From: Agromyces sp. S2-1-8
Lineage (GTDB): Bacteria > Actinomycetota > Actinomycetes > Actinomycetales > Microbacteriaceae
NCBI RefSeq assembly: GCF_021129215.1
Contig: NZ_JAJOLP010000001.1
Coordinates: forward strand, 3,348,001 to 3,412,000
Direction of reading: 5' to 3'
DNA length: 64,000 nucleotides
Shown here: positions 29,001-36,200 of the stretch, one piece after another
Numbering within the stretch: position 1 is the stretch's first letter
Layout: each line of letters starts with the position of its first letter
The notes under the pieces: model-generated
Seen by the model: the letters and a program-made list of their open reading frames with translations, nothing else
Database searches by the model: none
Told to the model about the DNA's origin: nothing
Position numbers and translations under genes: made by a program

Positions 29001-30038
29001 GGCGTTCGACGTGCAGGTCGACCACGGCTGGCCGATGAGCGCACCGGGGGTGCCTGCGCTGTCGGCCCGCAGTTCGAGCTGCACGCCGGCGAGTCCGGAG
29101 ACGCTCGCGGGGCCGGTGCGGTCGCCGCCGACGCGGACCGCGATGGTGGCGGGCTCGACGAGCGTGAACGTGAACGTGCAGTCGGCCCAGCGGCCGTTGG
29201 AGTTGGGGAAGGTCACCGTGCGGTCATCGGCGTCGAAGCTCGGATCGGCACCCTGCTGGCTGCTGACGTCGCAGTCGAACCCGGTGAGCGAGTACCCGGC
29301 GGCGCCGCCGTCGGCGTACAGCGTGTACGTCGAGTTGCGCGGTACCGGGCGCTCCTCGTCGTCGTCGAAGTCGTAGTTGTCCTGCGCGGCGTTCGCGCGG
29401 ATCGCGTGCAGCGTCCAGGCGTCCGCCGTCGCGGACCCGCCGACGACCTCGATGCGCATCGTCAGGTCCGAGCAGTTGCTCGTGCAGTCGGCCGTGTCCG
29501 CAGGGAACGCCGCGAGCGGCGCGATCGCGGCCGCCTGCTGCTGCCGGTCCGCCGGCGGGTCGGTGCCCGATGTCGCCTTCGGCTCGGAGCTCGGCGGGTC
29601 GCTCGCCTCGGGCGCCTCGACGTCGGGCGTCTCGGTGGCGGCGGGCGGCTCGTCACCGGACTGGGGCTCGGCCGGCGGCTGCTCGGTCGTCGGCTCGTCG
29701 GCGGGCGCCTCGCTCGGCGTCGCGGCCGAATCCGAGCCCGTCTCCCGGGCGTCCGCCCCCTCGCCTGAGCCGTCCCCCGCGCTCGGCTCCGATTCGGATG
29801 CGTCCGCCGCGAGCTGCTCGGGCGTCTGCGACGACGCCGTCGACGAGGCGTCCGACGCGTCGACGCCGCCGGCCGCGGCGAACGCCATCGTCGGCAGGCC
29901 GATCGCGAGCATGGCGCCCGCGGTGATCGCCGCGATCGTCGCGCGGACCGATCGGGACCGGCGCTCGGCGCGGCGGCGGCGCGCACGACGGCCGTCGGGA
30001 TTCGAGGCTGAGCGGAACGGGTCGAACAAGCTGTCCAT
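20034..30038 (-). CDS. Giant cell-wall-anchored surface protein 1 (vWA adhesin with DUF11-like repeats, IASTG signal)
   Basis: About 3334 aa, secreted and probably wall-anchored. Residues 1-54 are an Arg-rich long signal peptide (cleavage after AFA). An acidic Ser/Pro/Glu linker follows to about 170, then prealbumin-like domains, then a von Willebrand A domain (about 441-636) with the MIDAS motif DLSGS and a Cys at each end. After it come CnaB-like segments and at least eight modules of about 150 aa with the pattern K...DGxWxVxYxVxVTN...YxLxDxL (about 1200-2700). Two classical DUF11 domains flank a module shared with the other three proteins (about 2973-3107). The C-terminus is IASTG, a hydrophobic helix and RRRRPGERR, a sortase-E-like sorting signal. 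Start ATG at 30038 has AGAAGG upstream. The role is probably adhesion or envelope structure; the ligand is unknown. Confidence 0.85.
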   Translation of the reverse strand: MDSLFDPFRSASNPDGRRARRRRAERRSRSVRATIAAITAGAMLAIGLPTMAFAAAGGVDASDASSTASSQTPEQLAADASESEPSAGDGSGEGADARETGSDSAATPSEAPADEPTTEQPPAEPQSGDEPPAATETPDVEAPEASDPPSSEPKATSGTDPPADRQQQAAAIAPLAAFPADTADCTSNCSDLTMRIEVVGGSATADAWTLHAIRANAAQDNYDFDDDEERPVPRNSTYTLYADGGAAGYSLTGFDCDVSSQQGADPSFDADDRTVTFPNSNGRWADCTFTFTLVEPATIAVRVGGDRTGPASVSGLAGVQLELRADSAGTPGALIGQPWSTCTSNASGVCTFTVPTPDGSRYWVVQRVAPDDVPAGWFSNDTLAIGSTPGSQAYRFRTPAVGSGDDLASSADFMIASGNDNNQASGGIWQNSRVNPVAPQQCGIDVALIIDLSGSVAPYETQLKNAAKDFVDALTGTPSQIGIYTFNNVAPASAGSNLSMTPVSTPAGAETVKEHIDDFGTPTEATNWDRGISQVAASGIDYDLAVILTDGNPTVYSNDEGPGNRTRFREVENGVFSANAVKALGIRMVAVGVGDGIDGSPDNLVAISGPDAGSDYFQTENYEAAGETLRELALGDCEGSVSVVKQVVDEGTTGEQKTGAIPTAGWEFAVDSNDPEITPATQSGTTQDGTGAVNFPLEFDNASSAGSVTVTESQQSGYSLVTTGGKNAVCTEVESGDPVAVVNDGAVGFTIDVGPTVAVTCTVWNRPPEPQADVRIDKTWIVNGQTFTNGNQPAGLTAQLKLDGANKPFGVVQTGYTAGDEVAISETTGVGDRDLCRVTKSTVTLANGEVVDETLPYSPTLESGGNTFTLTNVVTCTAELTLVKSVANGDAQPADWTLDAVAPVGALAGPNGTSGATAPVTPAVRYPLTEDGDPRYVQTILPGGIPTPPATGSWNCVQVDEEGTTIPGFADGINGGVTVPLGFRVRCTAVNQTASLTLVKNVVNDLDIDADPADWTLVATPEAPAPAGLDPVEATSGDTVFVRPGQTYTISETGGPDGWEQTSIMCRTTPNGQFVETNEITVAALGQGTCVVHNDPIAPTLELTKIVTGDVAPADGWTLSASRSDDHQVVAQGPGGTGGPVTVPAGVALELAETTDLADADQFAAGVWSCSLNDGPGVPGAAVPALGAGDEVSCTVTNTLKPITPSITKTAAVPVPNADGSWTVTYDVVVTNPSAFQPLGYILSDELHFGSDVTVNSASYQRVLPLPAGSSQPWTVAFDQIQPFDGEPALAAGTSHTWRVTVNATVDDGADFDGTTAPACDELEPGTVGFLNTATMYVGQTPYEASDCALPVKPTIAKTGGTAVDNGDGTWTLPYTITVTNPSATTSVVYDLVDELDLPAGAVPTGPATVVAQPVPTVASWTGFAPNTLLADDVTLPGTAGLDEHVYEVQVVVEIGADQAGFRCPGDGGLDNTATLESGNQTDGVTGCVTLTPPTMAIDKQVAAGSVAQHSDGLWSIAYDLVVTNTGAAGGTYSLADALRFGAGVDLSAASYAITKDGSPFPSAWAGSGAIASDVYLAAGDPDPKHTYRITVTGIALDGPALTDAQALCPQDGANGAFNNLATLTAGGAILTDTACDAPSAPTVEKTGATAAQQPDASWNVSYTVTVDNSAPGAKPAHYSLADTPAYPGGVAFNTVSINGGPAQPYAGGAITLATDAPILGGDLAVYTLVFNVDAPAGAVTADDRQCTENGTPGRGFLNTATVTSGAITDSDWDCTPVREGGRPTIAKSDPTVTQAGDGTWTAVYEITVTGNPDYVSTYTLDDTLHVGGAIDIESATWSGGGDDGTWGADPQTGDTATIVGPTPKPIAEGATHTYTVTVTAKADEAAFADPTTTTCAPTEESPNVGFLNRATLTSGGVPQSDDGCAVPARPVIAKTPIGSEAVKSGDHWEVSYELTVTNSSATQGLVYDLADTPDLAGGVTITDRSVESTDVTVDPDWNGADPATDVIALDQALAGGAMHTYTVTVSFTVDADAEGPALRCGGDDGQGLLNRAVVTSGGEWSDDGCVDVPVVVIVDKAWVIDGGDPIAWDGDDLPAGFGAQGQLDGSDVDWGAESGPYAIGDEVAIGETDVVVPIGCEIVDAVSNGTGEHRLDASVSTFLVTNEVECVQTVNLEKHVVNAHGGDAVASDWTVSATGPDDGFGGPATASGAVDLDVAYTLGEVSPAWEDGVDYEVSATWSCSSEQGDDAFTLVSDDGAATAQLTVDELGATVDCVIENTDIAPTLTLVKDVAPDSVEAEFPPTLWTVSATEEGESAIVAGAGTATGEVEANVDYVLGELASDFDGADEFDAGAWSCDAPGVLDDDTVNLEPGDDVTCTIVNTAQPAEYSLDKQVIGVEQLDDGTWSIEYRVTVFNESHVSAVTYDLVDSLAGFGDGIDIDEAVWTGPDGAEGEWEDPAGEPVEELANDVVLPASAGSHEYVVTVQATVAADAVWDDPATEEVEGSTSCVPGEQGGFANTAVLTVAGVPSGADACDEPGRTTATKVAHPATSLGLGDWEVTYDITVGTVGDHDLVYDLDDALAFPDGVTIESATAEDPDGDEVAGWNGQDATTLATAQPITAGDTHVWTVTVRANVASITSIDLATCEASETGGGFLNTAELRNGMLVTELEGCTEIPVGKLKLSKTVDNSALLDLGIDPSELLVAADWNLSGDSGSLLAQFLNGGGVELVVPTGSYLLAEQLAATHAGNPFAAYYHPDAWLCGDAAVTHALVATGGTTACTLNNVADSLDVGIGKDVLLPEGTTAVQAGDAFEYTLTVTNHGTLDAPGLEVGDVLPDDLIVTGAATFEAADSPAQPGTWAQTSGVTENAFAATYTGTYPAGAVTTITIPVQVAVPAPLPPVPPVGPDDPAPELPTVDLGDIHNEACVAIVAGQEPELTRVMPVAEDGVIPDMVPENDCDDVDVPTKAIDSAAYTRCVNDVPYLYYDVAISDDVEPGPITVTWTPDPSVYPDAEPIVTEIPWSERAGRLLWPYGVVDDDGISIGWPGWRLVEEGDVVGENGIVAAWENMVKDSKLESYAFADQVNPMTITFSVNPSESILAVYPQATPACEVVRDPSVEIVKTASVDEVKPGGAFDYTLSVTNSGLGAIENMELFDEIPSDLKVTAITTDEAPAFPRWDDCAVNDADADGYGGTLHCVLTGMIGGTEPDAPDVVLSVVLDPESSVGRVDNTGEVCWNDPDDAPVGPEAEDDATGGDGVAPTSAVDPELPVLCDDSTVTVTVVTDPSPTPNPTPGIASTGFAGSPFLWGAAGLLLTGALLVAVTIVRRRRPGERRTE

Positions 30039-30113
30039 GGTCGTCGAACCTTCTGATCGGGTATGCCGCGGCATTCGGAGGTCGCGCAGTTGCGCTGAGT
30101 CAATCAGAGAATT

Positions 30114-30244
30114 CGGGGGACACAACAGGGTACAGCTGGCACCAAAACGGGGGACAGAACAGGTTTCGAATACGCGCTGATCAGGACTTACGAAATTCTT
30201 GTCACCCGAAAGCGGGGTACTCGAATTCTTCTGATCGGGGGACA
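30114..30244 (-). promoter_or_regulatory. Upstream region of surface gene 1 with repeated TGTMCCCCG elements
   Basis: The plus strand shows CGGGGGACA at 30114-30122, 30148-30156 and 30236-30244, CGGGGTACT at 30213-30221 and AGGGTACA at 30127-30134. The 19-mer gctggcaccaaaacggggg at 30135-30153 is identical to one upstream of surface gene 2. The stretch is visibly more AT-rich than the coding DNA. It is probably a multi-site binding region for a shared regulator; the exact promoter is not resolved. Confidence 0.5.
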
Positions 30245-30250
30245 AGACAA

Positions 30251-30282
30251 CCGGGGGCCGGGCCTACTGGCCCGACCCCCGG
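30251..30282 (-). terminator. Terminator of giant surface-protein gene 2
   Basis: A 14-bp stem with one mismatch (ccgggggccgggcc, loop TACT, ggcccgacccccgg), 15 bp past the stop codon at 30298. Confidence 0.75.
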
Positions 30283-30297
30283 AAGGTGAGTGCGGAG

Positions 30298-33200
30298 CTA
30301 TGCCTGCGGTGCCCCGTGCTGCTTGCGCCGACGGATCACCACGCCCGCGGCGACCAGCATGCCGCCCAGGATGACGAGCCCGGCAGCGCCCCAGATGAAC
30401 GGCTGACCGGCGAAGCCGGTCTCGGCGATCGCGGGCTTGGGCTGCGGGATCGTCACCGTCACCGAGTCGTCGTCGCAGACCACGGCCGGGTCCTCGGACG
30501 TGTCGTCGGCGTTCTGCCAGCAGACCTCGCCGATGTTCTCGACCTCGGTCGACGTCGTGTCGGGATCGACGTGCACGTCGAGCACGATGTCCGGCGCCTC
30601 CGGGTAGTCGGGCCCGAGCACCCCGAGCAGGTCGCAGTGCAGCAGGCCGCCGTAGCCGTCGCTGTCCTGACCCGTGACCTCGCAGTCCTCCCAGCGCGGG
30701 AAGGTCGGCGAGCCGGCGGTCGTGATGTCGTCGACCCGCAGCTCCGACGGGATCTCGTCGAAGATCTCCACCGGGTCGGCCGCGCCGGTGCCGGTCGCGC
30801 TGACGGAGAGCGTGTACTCGAAGTCGGTGCCCGGCTTCGCCTGGGTGACGCTCGCCTCCTTCACGATGCTCACCTCGGGCTCACGGTCGATCGCGCACGT
30901 CGGGAGGGCCTGCGGGTAGACCGCGAGGACCGACTGCGACGGGTTGATCGAGAACGTGATCGTCGCGGGGTTCTCCATGTCGCGCCACGGGTACGTCGGC
31001 ACGGTCTCGTCGAGGATCAGGTCGCCGAACCTCGTGCCCGGGGTGGGCGGGTTCGTGAGGTCCTCCTCGGTGATCGGACGCCAGCCCGGGAACTCGTACG
31101 GGACGCCGTTCTCGTCGACCGCTGCCCCCGGCCAGAGCAGCTTGCCGTCGCGCTCGTCCCACGGGACGGTCTGCGTCTTCGTGAGCGTGCCGTCGGCACT
31201 CGTCCAGGTCACCGTGATGTCGCCCGGCTCGACGCCGTCGGACACCTCGATGTCGAAGTAGAGCCACGGCACATCGGCGACGCAGCGCACGTACGCGCCG
31301 GCGTCGATCGCCTTCTTCGGCACCTCGACCGAGTCGCAGTTGTTGCGCTCGATGAGGTCGGGCAAGACGCCCTCGCCGGCGGTGATCGCCACGCACGCCT
31401 CGTTCGGCACGTCGTCGAGGTCGACCGGCTCGACGGTCGGGGCGGGGTCGTCCGGCCCGACGGCGTCGGGCGTCTCGACGGGCGCCGCGGGCAGCGTCAC
31501 CGGGATCGTGATCGTGATCACGTCGCCCGGCGCGAACGGCCCGTCACCGTGGGCGGCGAACTCGTTGTCGCCCGCCGTGCCCGTCTCCGCCCAGGTGCCC
31601 GGGCCCTCGAACGTCGGCGCACCGGCGACCACGAGCTCGGGGTCGATCACGTCGGTGACGTCGAGCCCCTCGACCGGAATGCTCGAGTGGTTCGTCACCG
31701 TCAGCACGAAGTCGAAGGTGTCGCCCTGCTCGATGTACCCGTCGGGATCGTCGCCGAGGTCGTACGCCTTCTCGATGCCGACGTCGACGAGCTCGGCCTT
31801 GTTGGTGATGTCGCAGCTCGTGAGCTTGCCCACCTCGACCGTGGCGAGCGCGCCTTCGACGGGATCGCCGTCGCCGATCGTGCAGCTCCACAGCTTCGCG
31901 AAGAAGTACTTCAGCAGCGGGTGCGCGGATGCCTCGGCGGTCACCTGCTCGGTGAGCCCGTAGTCGCCCGTGGGAACCGTGAACACGGTGCCCGCCTGGC
32001 CGAGCACCTGCAGCGTGTGGGCGCTGCCTGCGGCCTTGAGCCACCAGTCCTTCGCAGCCAGGAGCAGCTGGCCGTCGCCGAGCCCGAGGTCGCTGAGGTC
32101 GATGCCCTCGAACGCGCTCAGGTCGACGTGCTTGGCCAGCGTGATCTGACCGACCGGGATGTTGGCGCAGTCATCGACGTCGGTGACGATCGTGCCGTTG
32201 TCGAGCGTCGCGGCGTTGAAGAAGCCCTTGCCGCTCGTCGACTCGACGCACGTCGCCTCATCGATGTCCGTGATCTCGTCGACGTCGGCCACCACGGTGA
32301 TCTCGTAGGTGTGCACGGCCGACTTCTCGATCGGGGCGTCGTCGGCGAGCGCGGTCACGGTGTCGCCGTTCCAGTCGGCGACGTCGACGGAGCCCGTGTC
32401 GGGCGCGTCGGTCGTCGCCGTGGCCGAGACGATCTCGACACCGGCGGGGAAGCCGAGGTCGTCGTTCAGGTCGTAGTACTGGTCGCGGACGTCGCTGAGG
32501 TTCGTGACGACCACTTCGTACCGGACCGTCCAGTCGCCGGTGACGGCGTCGCGCGACGGGTTCGGGCTCTCCTCGGTGCTCTCGACGAGCGTCTTGGTGA
32601 CGGTCGTGCGGCCGGGAACGTCGCAGTCGGTGGCCTCCTGCGGCTCGCCGTGGCCGACGGTGAGCCAGGCGGTGTTGCGGAATCCGCCGTTGTCGCCCTC
32701 CTGGCACTGGTCCTGACCGGTCTCGTAGACCTCGGCCGGCACCGTCGCATTGATCGTGATCACGTAGGTGTCGGTCTGCGATGCGGGCACCGAGGTGTCG
32801 TCGGCGAGCACGAAGCTCGGCGGGTCGCCGATCGGGTTCCACGTCGCGGCCGAGCTGTCGGCCGGGCCGGATGCCTCGGCGTCGTTGATCACGACGCCGG
32901 CGCCGAACTGCGGTTCGTCGGTCAGGTCGTAGACCAGCGGAGCCACCGGGCTCTGGTTCGTCACCGTCACCTCGTACTCGAGGTCCCACGTTCCGTCGGT
33001 CGCCTGGGCGATCGACGTGAGCTCCTTGGTGATGACGCCGGTCGGCGGGATCACCTTGTTCGTGAGCTCGCACTCGACCTCGAGGCCCGGCGTCGCCGTG
33101 AAGGCGAAGCCGGCGTCGTCGCCGTTCTCGTCGGTCAGCAGGTCGCCGCCGACCGAGCAGGTGATCTCGCCGCCCGTCCAGCCGTCGGGCACGGGCAGCT

Positions 33201-36200
33201 CGGTGATGACGTACTGCTCGCCGATCGCGAGGTTCGACCAGGTCGCGGTGTCGGTCGTGTCGCCCGTCCCGCTGACGGTCTGCGGGCTGTCGCCCACGAC
33301 GCCGGCGGTCGGGCTGATCGCGAGCTGGAACGACCACTCGAACTCATCGGGCACGCCCGAGACGCTCTTCTCGACCGTCACCTTGCCGGGCACCGCGGCG
33401 TTCTCGATCGTGCAGCTGATCGAGAGGCCGGGCGTCACCAGGAACTGGAAGCCGTCGGCATTCGCGTCGGCATCCTCGAGCTGGCCGCTGTTGCAGACGA
33501 AGTCGCCCTCGTTCCAGCCGGACTCGTCGCCCTCGGTGAGGGTGTAGGTCTGGCCGACCTCGAGGTCGCTCCAGCTGACGCTCGGGTCTTCGTCGGTCAC
33601 CGTCTGCGACGCCGGGTCACCGGGCGTCAGGAAGATCTCGAACTCGAAGTCGTACCCGTCGGGCACGCCGTCGACGGTCTTGCGCACCGTCAGGTCGCCG
33701 GTGTCGGGCGCGTTCGTGTAGGTGCAGTGCACGACGTCGCCGGCGGCGAGGTCGATGGTCGCGAGCGCGTCGTCGTACTCGACGGTCGACGTGTCGCCCT
33801 CGCCGATCGTGCACTGGAGACCGGTGAGGTGCCAGTTCGCCTCGGCGAGCTCCTCGACGGTGTACTCACCGGGCACGAGCAGCGCCGACTCCCAGGGGTC
33901 GTCGCCGTCGGTCAGTGCGAACGAGTCGTCGCCGAACTCGAAGTCGAACTCCTGCGTCGCGCCACCGGGGATCGAGTCGACACCCGGCACGACCTTGTCG
34001 ACGATGATCTTGCCGAGCTGCGTGTTCGAGTAGGTGCAGACGACGGTCTCACCCGGGTCGAGGTCGATCGTGCCGACGAGGCCGTCGACGCTCGAACCCT
34101 GGTCGGGGTCGGCGCACTGCAGGGTGCCGACGTGCGCGTTCGTGAGGATCTCGGTCACGTGGTAGGTGCCGGGAAGCACGTCGTTGTACGTCGTCGAGCC
34201 GGTGCCCTGGTCGGTCGAGATCGAGAACGGACCCGACCCCGCCCAGTCGCCGGTGAAGTTGAACGTCGCGTCGTCACCGTCGATGTTCTTGACGATCACG
34301 ATGGTGGCCTTCGCCGTGTTCGTGATGGTGCATTCGAACGTGTCGCCCGGCTGCACCGTGAACCCGGTCTCGTCGATGTCGGTCCACGTGTCGGAGCCGA
34401 CCGCCTTCACCTTGCAGATGAGGGCGCCCGCCGTCCACCCGCCGCCGGGTGCCTTCTCGGCGATCGAGTACTTCGTGCCCGGCACGAGGTTCGTGAACGT
34501 GGTGGAGTCCGACCCGCCGGCGGCCACGCTCACCGACTGCTCGATCGGCGCTCCGTCGGGAGCGATCGGGTCGAGCACGAAGGTGAAGGTGCCGGCCGCA
34601 CCGATCGCGGTCTTGGTGACCTTCGCCGTCGCGGGCACGGCCCGGTTCGTCGCCTCGCAGGTGAGGGTGAATCCCGGTGTCACCGTGAACTGGTCGCCGG
34701 CCGTGTTCGGGTCGGCATCCTCGATGCCGCAGTCGACCGGGCTCGACTCCCAACCGGGCTTCGCGGTCTCGGTGATCGTGTACGTCTCACCGATCGTGAG
34801 GTTCTTCCACGTGATGCTCTCGGTGGAGTTGCCCGTGCCCGAGACGGTCTGCGTCGCCGACGGCGTCACCCCGGCCGACGGGTCGATCGTGAAGTCGAAC
34901 GACCATGCGAAGCCCGGGGCCACCCCCGACACCGTCTTCTCGAGCGTCACCTCGCCGGCCTTCGCCGTGTTCGTGATGTCGCACTCGACGACGAGGCCGG
35001 GCGTCACCGTGAACGTCACCGACGCGTTGGTCGCGTCGCCGTCCTGGTCGGTCACGTTGCAGGTGAAGCTCTTGAGCGTCCACCCGTCGGGCACCGTCTC
35101 GGTGATCGTGTAGGTCTTGCCCACGACCAGGTTGTCCCACTCGGCGGTCGGGTCGTCGCTGTCGACCGTCTGCGGGTTCTGCTCGCTCGCCGGGGCGTCG
35201 CTGAGGCTCAGCGAGAAGGGGCCCCACTCGACGCCGTCGGGCACGTTCTCGACGTGCTTCTCGACGACGAGCTTGCCCTTGGTCGCCTCGTTCGTGACGG
35301 TGCAGACGACGCTCTGGCCGATGCCGACCACCACGTCGCGCGTCGCCGAGGTCGTCTGCGACGGAACGCCGCCGTCGACCGCGCACGAGATGTTGTCGAC
35401 CTTCCAGCCGTCGGGCAGGTTCACCTCTTCGAGCGTGTAGGTGTCGGGCTTGATGTTGTCGAACACCTTCTGCGCGTCGTCCTGCAGCGAGAAGTCCGGC
35501 TGACCCTCGACCGTGAAGTCGAACACCTGCGTCGCGCCGTCGGGAATGGTCTGCTTGATGACCGTCAGGTCGCCGCGCTGCGTGTTCGTGTAGGTGCAGG
35601 TGACGAGTTCGCCCGGGTCGAGGTCGATCGTGCCGACGCCGGTCGCGACGTCGCCGCTCGAGGTGTCGTCGGCGACGTCACCGGCGCAGGTGAGCGCGGT
35701 CACGTCGTACTCGGGGGCCGGGGTCAGTTCCTTGACGCTGTACTGACCGGGCGTGACGCTGGCGTACAGCGTCTCAGCGGTGCCGTTCTCACCCGGGGTC
35801 AGCGAGAACGACGAGCCGCCGGTCCAGTTGCCCTCGAAGTCGAACTCGCCGCTGTCGCCCTGGACCTTCTTGATGATCTTGATCTGACCGTCCTGGCGGT
35901 TCGTGAACGTGCAGTCGATGACCTGGCCGGCGACGGTCTGCACGGACGCGGACGCGGTCGGCACATCGGTCTGGTAGGCGCCGCCCTGCGGGGTGCACGC
36001 GATCGTCTGGAGCTTCCACTTCGGGTCGCCCGGCTCGGCGATCTCCTTGATGTCGACGACCGAGCCCGGCGTGTAGTAGAACACCTGCGAGCTCGAGTTG
36101 CCGGGAACCTGGACGTTGCCCTGCTGCCCGGTGATCGTGAAGTCGAACGTGGCCGCATCGCCCTGCGCGACCTTCGTGATCTTGACGCCCGACGTGACGT

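Noticed and set aside
20457..29768. A 3103-codon open frame on the plus strand, antisense to surface gene 1
   Set aside because: High-GC coding with little TAA/TAG/TGA in the complementary phase creates such frames. The translation is Arg/Val/Asp-rich with no domain, and no promoter or ribosome-binding site is seen.
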